Shown one piece after another: positions 1-7,897 of a stretch of 64,000 nt of DNA. This DNA comes from Paracoccaceae bacterium (GTDB lineage Bacteria > Pseudomonadota > Alphaproteobacteria > Rhodobacterales > Rhodobacteraceae): contig CP075370.1 in NCBI GenBank assembly GCA_019454225.1, positions 3,590,001-3,654,000 of the forward strand, in the 5' to 3' direction. A program made the position numbers and the translations under genes. The notes below the pieces were generated by a model. It did not search any database and was not told the DNA's origin. It saw nothing but the letters and a program-made list of their open reading frames with translations. Numbering within the stretch: position 1 is the first letter of the stretch; each line of letters opens with the position of its first letter.

Positions 1-1222
1 GGCTGGCGGTCACCCCCAGGGCCGCAAGGCGCGGGACATCCGCAGGGTCGATCAGCTCGATATGCTCGATCCTGTGGCGGCTGTCGCGTGGTCCGTTCGA
101 CTGGCGCGCCGCCGCATAGCCGTCCAGCGTCTGGCGCACCGCGCCATCGCCGATGGCATGCACCGCGATCTGCAATCCACGTCGATCGATCTCGGTGCAG
201 ATCGCGGCAAAACGACCCGGTTCGAACAGCGGCTCGGCCCGGTGTCCCGGATGCCCCGGATAGTCGCGCAGCATGAAGGCCGTGCGCGAATCGACCACGC
301 CATCCATGAACATCTTGACGAATCCGCAGCTCAGCCAGTCATCCGCGAAATCGCGGGTCATCGCCGCCGCGCGGTCGAGTTCCGACAGGTCCATCTGCGG
401 CTTGAAATGGAACGGAACCTTCACGCGCGCCAGCAGGTCGCCCGCTGCCTGCATCTCGCGCAGCAGTTCCAGGGTGTAGCGGTTGCCGTCCATGTTCACC
501 ATCGAGGTGATGCCCCGCGCCGCGCAGTGCCGCAGCCCGGCCAGCACCTTGGCACGGTCGATCGCGCGTGCGGCGGCATCGGGCCAGGGGTCCGGCTCGC
601 CCCCGGTCGCGATCCCCAGATGCAACCGCGCCTCGCCCCCCAGGGCAATCACCGGTGCGAAGGCCTCGAACTCGCGCAACTCGCCCGTCGCGGTGCCATC
701 CGGCCCCATGACCACCTCATGCCCGGGTGGCATGGCCGCGCCATGCAGGATCCCTGCCGCCCGCAGGGCCGCCGTGTTCGCCCAGACCGTGTGGTGGTCG
801 GCGGCCGACATGGCGATGGGGCGGTCGGCAATCACCGCGTCCAGGTCGTGCCGCGTGACGGCGTGGTCAAGCATCGCATAGTCCGCCGCCTGCGCCATCA
901 GCAGCGGCGCCGAGGGGTTGCGCGCCGAAAACTCGCGAAAGGCACGGGACAGTGCCTCCGCACCCTTCACGCCCCCCAGGAACAGATGCGTCAGCTCAGC
1001 CCCCCCCAGCACCAGGTGCAGGTGGCTTTCGACAAAGCCGGGAAGCACCGTTCGCCCACCGCAGGCCATCACCTGCGTATCCCGCCCGGCCAGCGCCTCG
1101 ATCGTCCGGCGATTGCCCACGGCAACGATCCGGCCGCCGGCAATCGCGACCGCCTCGGCGCGCGGGTTGCTGCGGTCCATCGTCAGGACACGGGCATCTG
1201 TCAGGATCAGGTCGGGGGTCAT
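1..1222 (-). CDS. Amidohydrolase family 3 (YtcJ-like), 3' end cut by the window
   Basis: Reading from the ATG at 1222 the frame stays open for 407 codons to the window edge, so the C-terminus is missing. The N-terminus (MTPDLILTDARVLTMD) is typical of metal-dependent amidohydrolases. The metal-binding HxH lies in FVESHLHLV at residues 67-69. Further on are FVKMFMDGVVDSRTA, where the Lys fits the bridging carbamate position, AVHAIGDGAV and RIEHIEL, which supply the later His ligands. These are the landmarks of the YtcJ/exoenzyme-regulatory (AepA-like) amidohydrolase-3 group, whose substrates are mostly unknown amides or N-acyl compounds. It is divergent from the bactofilin gene. The family assignment is firm; the substrate is not predicted. 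Confidence 0.85.
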   Translation of the reverse strand, partial: MTPDLILTDARVLTMDRSNPRAEAVAIAGGRIVAVGNRRTIEALAGRDTQVMACGGRTVLPGFVESHLHLVLGGAELTHLFLGGVKGAEALSRAFREFSARNPSAPLLMAQAADYAMLDHAVTRHDLDAVIADRPIAMSAADHHTVWANTAALRAAGILHGAAMPPGHEVVMGPDGTATGELREFEAFAPVIALGGEARLHLGIATGGEPDPWPDAAARAIDRAKVLAGLRHCAARGITSMVNMDGNRYTLELLREMQAAGDLLARVKVPFHFKPQMDLSELDRAAAMTRDFADDWLSCGFVKMFMDGVVDSRTAFMLRDYPGHPGHRAEPLFEPGRFAAICTEIDRRGLQIAVHAIGDGAVRQTLDGYAAARQSNGPRDSRHRIEHIELIDPADVPRLAALGVTAS

Positions 1223-1280
1223 CGGGCATCTCCGGCTGCGGCCGGGGCAGTCAAGCATCGAAGACGCCATCTGTCACCCC

Positions 1281-1296
1281 CGGCGGAATTCCGCCG
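1281..1296. promoter_or_regulatory. Perfect 16-bp palindrome in the divergent intergenic region
   Basis: CGGCGGAATTCCGCCG is a perfect inverted repeat between the divergent amidohydrolase and bactofilin starts (intergenic 1223-1377). It could be an operator or a small hairpin. A TTGACC hexamer follows at about 1310, but no convincing -10 is seen at the usual distance. Confidence 0.3.
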
Positions 1297-1377
1297 CGCC
1301 CTCTTGACCGACGAAGGGCCTTCCCGCCTTATCCGCCGGGCGGCCCGATCCGGGCGGCCGACCGAGGGAGACGCCGC

Positions 1378-1749
1378 ATGACCACCCAGCCACCCGCCCC
1401 GCAGACGGGCGCGCCCCTTCCGCCCGCGACGCGCGCGCCGGGGCGGTCTGTCCTGTCCGCCGATCTGCGTATCGTGGGCAATCTGACCGCCGAAGGCACG
1501 GTCGAGGTAATGGGTGAGGTCGAGGGATCGATTCGCGCCCGTACACTCGTCATTACGCAGGAGGGCAGGGTCACCGGGACCGTGGCCGCCGACACGGTCG
1601 AGATTCGCGGGCGCATGGACGGGGGTATTTCCACCCAGGGCCTGATGCTGCGGTCGCCGGCGCAGGTCACCGCAGATGTCACCTATGCCTCGCTCACCAT
1701 CGAAAGCGGCGCGACGGTCGAGGGATCGTTCCGCAAGCCCAAGGAATGA
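1378..1749 (+). CDS. Bactofilin-family polymer-forming cytoskeletal protein
   Basis: A 123-aa protein with a flexible Pro-rich N-terminal tail (about residues 1-22). It is followed by a short repetitive beta-rich core with regularly spaced Gly/Val/Ile: LRIVGNLTAEGTVEVMGEVEG, TLVITQEGRVTGTVAADTVEIRG, VTADVTYASLTIESGATVEG. This is the right-handed beta-helix pattern of bactofilins (DUF583), which polymerise without nucleotide at or near the inner membrane and scaffold cell-wall or morphology factors. Length matches the short bactofilin class. Start ATG 1378 begins the conserved disordered tail. No M23 peptidase partner is adjacent, so the cellular role is open. The gene ends 4 bases before the convergent thioesterase. 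Confidence 0.85.
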   Translation: MTTQPPAPQTGAPLPPATRAPGRSVLSADLRIVGNLTAEGTVEVMGEVEGSIRARTLVITQEGRVTGTVAADTVEIRGRMDGGISTQGLMLRSPAQVTADVTYASLTIESGATVEGSFRKPKE

Positions 1750-1753
1750 CGGT

Positions 1754-2170
1754 TCAGCGCGGCGGGATGGAATAGGTCAGTCCGGCCCGCGCCACGGGCT
1801 CGGCCATCCCGTCCGACCAGATCAGCACATCGCCCACCGCCAGCACCCGCCCCAGCTTCAACAGCCGTGCGCGCCCGACCAGATCGCGCCCCGCTTCGGG
1901 CTTGCGCATGAAGTCGATCGAGCAGTTCGTGGTCACGGCCAGCGCCACCGGCCCGATCCGGCTCTGGATCGCCAGGTAGAACGCCACATCCGCAAGCGCG
2001 AACATCGTCGGTCCGGAAACCGTCCCGCCTGGCCGAAGATGCCGCTCGGCAACGCGCAGCCGCACCGCAATCCCCTCGGGCGTCACGTCGCCCACGTCGA
2101 AATCGTCGGCCACCTGCGCAAAATCCCGACGCAGAAACTGGGTCAGCGCCGCTGCATCCATCACCAGCAT
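1754..2170 (-). CDS. PaaI-type hotdog-fold thioesterase
   Basis: A 138-aa single hotdog domain. The helix-capping segment GGTVSGPTMFALADVAFYLAI, the strand AVTTNCSIDFMRKP and the closing GRARLLKLGRVLAVGDV match PaaI/YbgC-like acyl-CoA thioesterases, which hydrolyse acyl- or aryl-CoA thioesters in the cytoplasm. ATG 2170 is preferred because GGGGGAAG lies about 8 bases upstream; an in-frame ATG at 2161 is an alternative. The gene is divergent from the enoyl-CoA hydratase with 57 bases between starts, so a joint role in CoA-ester metabolism is plausible but inferred. The acyl substrate is unknown. Confidence 0.8.
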   Translation of the reverse strand: MLVMDAAALTQFLRRDFAQVADDFDVGDVTPEGIAVRLRVAERHLRPGGTVSGPTMFALADVAFYLAIQSRIGPVALAVTTNCSIDFMRKPEAGRDLVGRARLLKLGRVLAVGDVLIWSDGMAEPVARAGLTYSIPPR

Positions 2171-2227
2171 CTCTTTCTTCCCCCGCCGCTCCTCCGTAAG
2201 GTTCCGGCAAAGCGGGGGAATGGCAAG

Positions 2228-3019
2228 ATGACCGATGCGATTTTGCAGCGAACCGACGCGGGCGGCGTGGCGCGGCTGACACTGAACGCCCCCGCCAGCC
2301 TGAACGCGCTGTCCGACGCCATGCTGGCCGCGCTCCGCACCGAATTTCTGAGGCTTTCGGAAGATCGCCAGACCCGCGTCATCGTGCTTGCGGGGGCGGG
2401 CAAGGCGTTCTGCGCGGGCCACGACCTGCGCGAGATGCAGGCCGGGCGGCAGGCGCCTGATCGCGGCGCGGCCTATTTCGCCGACCTCTTCGCGCGCTGC
2501 GCCGAGGTCATGCAGATGATCCCCACCCTGCCACAGCCGGTGATTGCCCAGGTCCACGGCATCGCCACCGCCGCCGGCTGCCAGCTTGTCGCCTCCTGCG
2601 ACATGGCCGTGGCGGCGGACGGCACGCGCTTCGGGGTCAACGGCGTGAACATCGGGCTGTTCTGCTCGACCCCGATGGTGGCGCTGACCCGCGCCGTCCC
2701 GCGCAAGGCGGCGTTCGAGATGCTGGTGACCGGCGCCTTCATCGACGCGACCCGCGCCTGCGAAATCGGGCTGGTGAACCGCGTGGTCCCGCCCGAGGAC
2801 CTGACGGCCGAAACCGACCGGCTGGCCGCCACCGTCGCGGCCAAGCTCACCGCCGCCGTCCGGATCGGCAAGCGTGCCTTTCATGACCAGATCGGCCTGC
2901 CGCTTGCCCAGGCCTACCGGATGACCGGCGAGGTGATGGTGGAAAACATGCTGTGGCGCGATACCGACGAAGGCATCGCCGCCTTTCTGGAAAAGCGGCC
3001 GCCCGACTGGCAGGGCTGA
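2228..3019 (+). CDS. Enoyl-CoA hydratase/isomerase family protein (ECHDC3-like)
   Basis: A 263-aa crotonase-fold protein. Visible landmarks are LNALSDAMLAAL near the N-terminus, the CoA-binding/oxyanion segment VLAGAGKAFCAGHDLREM, the second oxyanion-hole segment QVHGIATAAGCQLVASCDMAVA, and GLVNRVVPPEDL in the C-terminal helical part. CAGHDLREM and the NIGLFCSTPMVALTR stretch resemble the ECHDC3-type subgroup rather than FadB/PaaF. Some members of that subgroup lack the usual catalytic Glu pair, so hydratase activity is not assured. It probably acts on acyl-CoA intermediates. It is divergent from the PaaI thioesterase. Confidence 0.85.
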   Translation: MTDAILQRTDAGGVARLTLNAPASLNALSDAMLAALRTEFLRLSEDRQTRVIVLAGAGKAFCAGHDLREMQAGRQAPDRGAAYFADLFARCAEVMQMIPTLPQPVIAQVHGIATAAGCQLVASCDMAVAADGTRFGVNGVNIGLFCSTPMVALTRAVPRKAAFEMLVTGAFIDATRACEIGLVNRVVPPEDLTAETDRLAATVAAKLTAAVRIGKRAFHDQIGLPLAQAYRMTGEVMVENMLWRDTDEGIAAFLEKRPPDWQG

Positions 3020-3033
3020 CGCCCGCCGCCGCA

Positions 3034-4227
3034 TCAGCCGCGTTGGCTGCCCCGCACCGCCCGCGCGATCATCATCGCGGCCAGAGCCAGCGTGCCCGCC
3101 GCCGCCGTCACAAGGTCCGCCCCTCCGGCCTGCATCAGCACCGCCCCCAGGACCGGCGCCATCGCACTGGCAATCAGCCCCGGAACCTGCAGCATCCCGG
3201 CCATCGCGCCATACCCCTCGCGGCCGAGAACATCGGCGATCAGCACCGGCCGCAGGATCGTCATCACCCCCATGGCCGCCCCCTGAACCGCGGCAAAGCT
3301 CAGCACGAAGGCCGCGCCCGCCCCCGCCAGCGCCAGCAGCCCGGCACCGGCGGCAAATCCCGCCATGGTCAGCGTGGTCGCCAGGGCCGTTCCGATCCGC
3401 GCCTCCCACTGCATCAGGGCCAGTCGGCCCAGCACCTGCGCGGGCCCGATGCAGGATGCGGCGAACACGGCCAGCCCGGGCGCGACGCCGCGTTCGGCGA
3501 GGATCGGCAACAGGAAGCTGACGACCATCCAGTGCCCGAGGCTGACCGAGGCGAACAGCCCCGCCATCAGCCAGAACCCCCGTCGGCGCAGCGCCGCCAG
3601 CGGTGCGCCCCTGCCCGGCTGCGGCACCACCACCCCGCCCCGGGGCGCGATCGCCCGCATGCCCAACAGATGCAGCGGCACGATCGCGGCGCCCGCCCCC
3701 GCCGCCACCCAGACCGCCACGCGCCATCCGAAGGCATCCGCCAGCATGTTCCCGGCCGGAAAGGCCAGCGTCGATGCCAGCCCTGCAACCAGCGTGACGC
3801 GGGTGATGGCGCCGCGCGCGGCCTCCGCGTACCGCCGGATCAGCAGCGCAAAGCACACCTCGTACAGGCTGAACGCCTGCGCCACACCCAGCCCCGCCCA
3901 TGCCGCCAGATAGGCCCAGGGCACCTCGGCCATCGCCATCACGGCCAGCGACAGCGCCCCGACCACCGGCCCAGCCAGCATCATCCGGCGCGCGTGGCCC
4001 AGGTCCACCGCCCGCCCCACCGGCGCGGCCAGCCCGGCCCCGATCAGGATGGCCAGCGTCGGCCCGAGCGCCAGGGTGGTCGGCTCCCACCCGGTGTCCC
4101 GCTGCCAGTGCAGGATCAGCGCGGCGAAGATGTAGAAGAAACAGGCATAGCCCAGTGTCTGCCCGACCGCGAGCAGCCAGACCCCATGGCCGTAGCCGGG
4201 GCCATGGGGCGCGGGGCTGTCGGTCAC
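3034..4227 (-). CDS. Major facilitator superfamily transporter
   Basis: A 397-aa protein with about 12 hydrophobic helices. The cytoplasmic loop after helix 2 contains GRAVDLGHARRMM, an MFS motif-A variant; the middle is LRRRGFWLMAGLFASVSLGHWM. The start is GTG 4227, whose GTGA overlaps the stop of the upstream peptidase, a sign of translational coupling in the ctaA-M32-MFS operon. The overall pattern resembles MFS drug/metabolite permeases of the YbfB/OFA type. Substrate and direction of transport cannot be inferred. The C-terminus ends RGSQRG just after the last helix, and the gene converges on the enoyl-CoA hydratase. Confidence 0.85.
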   Translation of the reverse strand: MTDSPAPHGPGYGHGVWLLAVGQTLGYACFFYIFAALILHWQRDTGWEPTTLALGPTLAILIGAGLAAPVGRAVDLGHARRMMLAGPVVGALSLAVMAMAEVPWAYLAAWAGLGVAQAFSLYEVCFALLIRRYAEAARGAITRVTLVAGLASTLAFPAGNMLADAFGWRVAVWVAAGAGAAIVPLHLLGMRAIAPRGGVVVPQPGRGAPLAALRRRGFWLMAGLFASVSLGHWMVVSFLLPILAERGVAPGLAVFAASCIGPAQVLGRLALMQWEARIGTALATTLTMAGFAAGAGLLALAGAGAAFVLSFAAVQGAAMGVMTILRPVLIADVLGREGYGAMAGMLQVPGLIASAMAPVLGAVLMQAGGADLVTAAAGTLALAAMMIARAVRGSQRG

Positions 4228-5708
4228 AGGCGGTAGATTTCGCCGAACTTCGCGTCCAGATAGTCGAGCAGGGGCCCGGCTTCCGGCGCGACCCCGCAGG
4301 CCCGGGTGATCACCTCGGCCGGCGCCATCAGTGCGCCGTGCCGCTGCACCTTCTCGCGCAGCCAGCCGGTCGCGGGTGATGCGTCGCCCCGCGCCAGTGC
4401 CGCATCCAGATCGGGCACCTCGCGCCGCAGCGCCACATGCAGGCATCCGGCATAGAGATTGCCAAGACTGTAGGTCGGGAAATAGCCGAACAGCCCCACC
4501 GACCAGTGCACATCCTGCAACATGCCCTGCGACGCGCGTTCGACGGTCAGCCCGAAATCGGCGCGGAAACGGTCATTCCAGGCGGCCTCCAGATCGCCCA
4601 CCACAAGGTCACCCGCCACCAGTGCGCGCTCCAGGTCGAACCGCAGCATGACATGCAGGTTGTACTGCACTTCATCCGCCTCGGTCCGGATGAACCCGGG
4701 GCGCAGCCGGTTGACCGCGCGGTAGAACTCGCCCGGGTCGGCGATGCCGAAATCGCCGAAGCTTTCACCCATCCGCCCATGCAGCCAGCCGGTGAAGGCC
4801 CGGCTCCGGCCCAGCTGGTTCTCGTAGATCCGGCTCTGGCTTTCATGGACGCCCATCGACACGCCCTGCCCGATCGGTGTCAGCAGATAGTCGGGGTCGA
4901 CGCCAAGCTCATAGGTCGCGTGGCCGACCTCGTGGATCGTCGAATAGAAGCAGTTGAAGGGATCGGTCTCGACAACCCGCGTGGTGATCCGCACATCCCG
5001 CCCGGAACCGGAACTGAACGGATGCACGGCCAGGTCCAGCCGTCCCTGATCCCAGTCATAGCCAAAGGCGGTGGCCAGATCGCGCGCCAGCCGCATCTGG
5101 GCGTCATGCCCGAAATGCCCCTCCAGAACGGGGGGCTGCTGCGCCGCAGACAGGCAGGCCGCGCGCAGGGCGCGCAGCCGCGGGCGCATCGCGTCGAACA
5201 TCGCGGCAATTCCGGCCGCTGTCGCGCCGGGCTCATAGTCGTCCAGCATCGCGTCATAAAGGTCGCCGCCCTGCGCCAGGCAAGCCGCCTCTTCCCGCTT
5301 CAGCGCGACGACCTGTGCCAGAGTGGGCAGGAAGGCCGCGACATCATCGGCCGCCCGGGCCTCGGCCCAGATACCCTGCGCGGCCGATGTGACGCGCGCG
5401 ATCTCCTGCGCAAGGCGCGCCGGGATCCGGGCCGCGCGGTCATGCGACCGGCGGATCTCGCGCAGCTGGGCGCGGGCCACGTCATCGGCGGGGTCGGCGG
5501 CCGCCAGCCAGTCGGCCACGCGCGGATCGGTGCGCCGCGCGTGCAGCACGCCCTCGATCGCGGCCATCTCCTCGGCACGCTGTCCGGCGGCCCCGCGGGG
5601 CATCATCGTCTCCTGATCCCAGCCCAGCCGGCCGGCGATCTGCGACAGGGCCACCGTCTGCCGGGTGAACTCCATCAGGTCGGCATAGGCCGTGTTGTTC
5701 GCGCTCAT
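4224..5708 (-). CDS. Carboxypeptidase Taq (M32) family metallopeptidase
   Basis: A 494-aa protein of the normal length for M32. The zinc site HEVGH is at residues 259-263 in FYSTIHEVGHATYELG, followed by the family blocks VSMGVHESQSRIYENQLGRS and RPGFIRTEADEVQYNLHVMLRFDLER. M32 enzymes are cytoplasmic dimeric metallocarboxypeptidases with broad C-terminal specificity. Start ATG 5708 overlaps the ctaA stop (ATGA) and the stop overlaps the MFS start (GTGA), so the three genes form one transcription unit. No functional link between heme A synthesis and this peptidase is known to me. Confidence 0.93.
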   Translation of the reverse strand: MSANNTAYADLMEFTRQTVALSQIAGRLGWDQETMMPRGAAGQRAEEMAAIEGVLHARRTDPRVADWLAAADPADDVARAQLREIRRSHDRAARIPARLAQEIARVTSAAQGIWAEARAADDVAAFLPTLAQVVALKREEAACLAQGGDLYDAMLDDYEPGATAAGIAAMFDAMRPRLRALRAACLSAAQQPPVLEGHFGHDAQMRLARDLATAFGYDWDQGRLDLAVHPFSSGSGRDVRITTRVVETDPFNCFYSTIHEVGHATYELGVDPDYLLTPIGQGVSMGVHESQSRIYENQLGRSRAFTGWLHGRMGESFGDFGIADPGEFYRAVNRLRPGFIRTEADEVQYNLHVMLRFDLERALVAGDLVVGDLEAAWNDRFRADFGLTVERASQGMLQDVHWSVGLFGYFPTYSLGNLYAGCLHVALRREVPDLDAALARGDASPATGWLREKVQRHGALMAPAEVITRACGVAPEAGPLLDYLDAKFGEIYRL

Positions 5709-6856
5709 GCCGTTCCCTTCCGGATCGACCCCGCCACGGGGTACTGGCTCAGATACCGGGCCCGGATGATCAGGACCCACAGGACAACCGCGCCGATCTG
5801 GTGGCTGATCGCCACGTGCAGCTGTGCCGCGGTCAGCACCGCCCAGATGCCAAGCCCCATCTGGACCACCAGCATCGCCATGACGGCGTTGAACGCCGTC
5901 CGTGTCGCGCCATGGGCCGAGCGGCGGCCGCGCAGCCAGACCACGACACCGAAGGCGAACAGCAGATAGCCCGACATCCGGTGGACGAACTGCACCAGCC
6001 CCGGGTTCTCGAAGAACGCGCGCCAGGTGCCGCCGCCGTCCGGCACGTAGAAGGCATCGGCCGGGAAAAGCTGGCCGTTCATCAGCGGCCAGGTCGGGAA
6101 CCCCCGCCCCGCGTCGATGCCCGCCACCAGCGCCCCGAGCAGGATCTGCAGGAAGGCGAAGTGCATCAGCCCGGTCGACAGTCCGAACAGCCGGCCCTCG
6201 CGGGCGCGGCGCGCGGTCAGCAGGTCGGTCTCGGATCGGCCGAGCAGGAACATGTACCAGGCGATCAGCCCCAGGATCACGAAGGCGAGGCCCAGATGCG
6301 TGGCCAGCCGGTAGGATGCGACCGAGACCATCTGCCCGGTCAGGCCCGAGGCCACCATCCACCAGCCGATGGCGCCCTGCACCCCGCCCAGCACGCCCAG
6401 CAGCAACAGCCGGGGCGCCCAGCCCGGCGGGATGCGGCGGGCGGCGAGGAAACCCAGGAACCCGACGGCCCAGACCAGGCCGATCACCCGGCCAAGCTGG
6501 CGATGCCCCCATTCCCACCAGTAGATCGACTTGAAGGCCTCCAGCGTCATCCCCCGGTTCACCAGCTGGTACTGCGGGATCGCGCGGTATTTCTCGAACT
6601 CGGCCGTCCATTCGGCCTCGGTCATCGGGGGGAGGGCACCGGTCACCGGGCGCCATTCGGTGATCGAGAGGCCCGAGTCGGTCAGCCGGGTCAGGCCGCC
6701 CACCGCGATCATCGTGACCACCAGGGCAAACAGGATGGCCAGCCACGCCCGGATCGCACGGCGGGCAGGGCCGGTGTCGCGGGAGATCAGCCCGGCGGTC
6801 GGGGCGGGGGGGGCCTTGGTGCCGACCTCCTCGAAGATGCTGCGCTTGGCTGCCAT
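5705..6856 (-). CDS. ctaA: Heme A synthase (COX15/CtaA)
   Basis: A 383-aa membrane protein of the proteobacterial COX15/CtaA type, which oxidises the heme O methyl group to the heme A formyl group for cytochrome aa3 oxidases. Landmarks are GGLTRLTDSGLSITEWRPVTGALPP, containing the conserved Glu region, FKSIYWWEWGHRQLGR with a heme His, ATHLGLAF, VQFVHRMSGY and LHVAISHQIGA, with about eight transmembrane helices. The N-terminal cytosolic tail (MAAKRSIFEEVG) precedes helix 1. It leads an operon with the M32 peptidase and MFS genes. A well-formed sigma-70-like promoter lies about 25 bases upstream. Confidence 0.95.
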   Translation of the reverse strand: MAAKRSIFEEVGTKAPPAPTAGLISRDTGPARRAIRAWLAILFALVVTMIAVGGLTRLTDSGLSITEWRPVTGALPPMTEAEWTAEFEKYRAIPQYQLVNRGMTLEAFKSIYWWEWGHRQLGRVIGLVWAVGFLGFLAARRIPPGWAPRLLLLGVLGGVQGAIGWWMVASGLTGQMVSVASYRLATHLGLAFVILGLIAWYMFLLGRSETDLLTARRAREGRLFGLSTGLMHFAFLQILLGALVAGIDAGRGFPTWPLMNGQLFPADAFYVPDGGGTWRAFFENPGLVQFVHRMSGYLLFAFGVVVWLRGRRSAHGATRTAFNAVMAMLVVQMGLGIWAVLTAAQLHVAISHQIGAVVLWVLIIRARYLSQYPVAGSIRKGTA

Positions 6857-6881
6857 GCTGGGCCCCCTTCATTCGGGGCCG

Positions 6882-6910
6882 AGATTAGGGGGGCCGGGCG
6901 GGGGGTTCAA
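6882..6910 (-). promoter_or_regulatory. Predicted sigma-70-type promoter of the ctaA operon
   Basis: On the minus strand a -35 TTGAAC (6905-6910), a 17-base spacer and a -10 TAATCT (6882-6887) lie directly upstream of ctaA. The expected transcript start is near 6875, giving a leader of roughly 20 bases. This rests on hexamer match and spacing only. Confidence 0.5.
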
Positions 6911-6940
6911 GGTGGCGGGCCAAGCGGTCGCAGGCCGGGT

Positions 6941-7023
6941 GCGTCCCACCGTGGGACGCTTTTTTAGTTACGCGATATCAATGGCTTGATGGTCAGGGAT
7001 TCACGGTTTTTTAAGGATTGTTG
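6941..7023. repeat. Intergenic repeat element, copy 1 (palindrome + T-run + 15-bp box)
   Basis: The element opens with the 19-bp palindrome GCGTCCCACCGTGGGACGC (6941-6959), continues with a six-T run, then ATATCAATGGCTTGA (6975-6989), and ends with TTAAGGATTGTTG about 21 bases later. The same parts with the same spacing recur at 35782-35863. The palindrome plus T-run would act as an intrinsic terminator on the plus strand, but the conserved downstream boxes show this is more than a terminator. It lies between the exonuclease and ctaA. The rest of 7024-7187 holds no gene I can support. Confidence 0.7.
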
Positions 7024-7187
7024 CCCCTCGCGGCGCGGAACCGGGCGCGCGGGGCGGTGAACCGCGCGGTGTCATCCGGCATGGCATCGGGGACATCGGC
7101 GGCCAGGGCGCCTTGCCGGATGCGGTGGCGGGACGCGCGCCGGGCGGGGGGCCCGGCGCGCATCACGGACGGATGCGATACCGGACT

Positions 7188-7796
7188 TCAGTCGAAATCC
7201 GCAGCGTCAAGCGACCCCTGCCGGAGCAGATGCTGGATCGCATAGGCAACGCACAGCGCGTCGTCCAGCGCATCGTGCCCGCGCAGGGGTGGATGATCCA
7301 GCCGGTAGTACGCGGCCAGGGAATTGCTTCTCGTGCGCTTGATATCGTCATAGGGCATTCCCGCCTTGAGAAACAGCTGGCAGGCGTTTCCGAACTGCGT
7401 CGCCGGTATCGGCGGCCGCAGACCTTCGACATAGCAGCTTATCGCGACCATGTTGAATTCGTCCTTGCCCCAGGACCAGAGTCTTGCGCCCGAGGCGAAA
7501 TCCATCGTCTGTTCAAGGGCCTTGTCCAGCGGCACCCCGTGTTGATCGATGGCGTCTTCGGTGATGCCCGTGAGCCTTGTGAAGAACGGGTCAAGCCCGT
7601 ACCGGTCGCCGTATCGGTTCCGGGGGATCACATGCAGCCTCAGCGTGTCGAGCACCGGAAAATCCGCGTCCAGGCCGATCCTGACAGCGCCGATCTGCGC
7701 GACAACCGGGTCAGGGTCCAGAGGACCGCACCAGAACCGGGATGGCGCGCCTTCGACGGAAAGAAACTCGCAGTCAAAGACCAGGGCAGACTTCAT
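7188..7796 (-). CDS. DEDDh-type 3'-5' exonuclease (DnaQ/ERI-1-like)
   Basis: A 202-aa protein. The N-terminus has the Exo I motif DCEF (Asp8, Glu10), a middle acidic segment around ITEDAIDQHG, and near the C-terminus HDALDDALC, the Exo III His-x4-Asp motif. This set defines the DEDDh exonuclease fold used by DnaQ, oligoribonuclease and ERI-1/KapD proteins; length and motif order fit a stand-alone nuclease of the ERI-1/KapD sort. The nucleic-acid substrate is not predictable. It lies 101 bases downstream of preA on the same strand and could be read through from the pyrimidine operon, but nothing links it functionally. Confidence 0.75.
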   Translation of the reverse strand: MKSALVFDCEFLSVEGAPSRFWCGPLDPDPVVAQIGAVRIGLDADFPVLDTLRLHVIPRNRYGDRYGLDPFFTRLTGITEDAIDQHGVPLDKALEQTMDFASGARLWSWGKDEFNMVAISCYVEGLRPPIPATQFGNACQLFLKAGMPYDDIKRTRSNSLAAYYRLDHPPLRGHDALDDALCVAYAIQHLLRQGSLDAADFD

Positions 7797-7897
7797 GGCA
7801 TCCCCGTTCCGCGAGAAAGGTTCCCGGGAGGGCTACGCCGGGCCGTTCCGGATGCCAACGACCACGTTTCCCGCAACGCCGCCGCCCGGGGCGGCGG

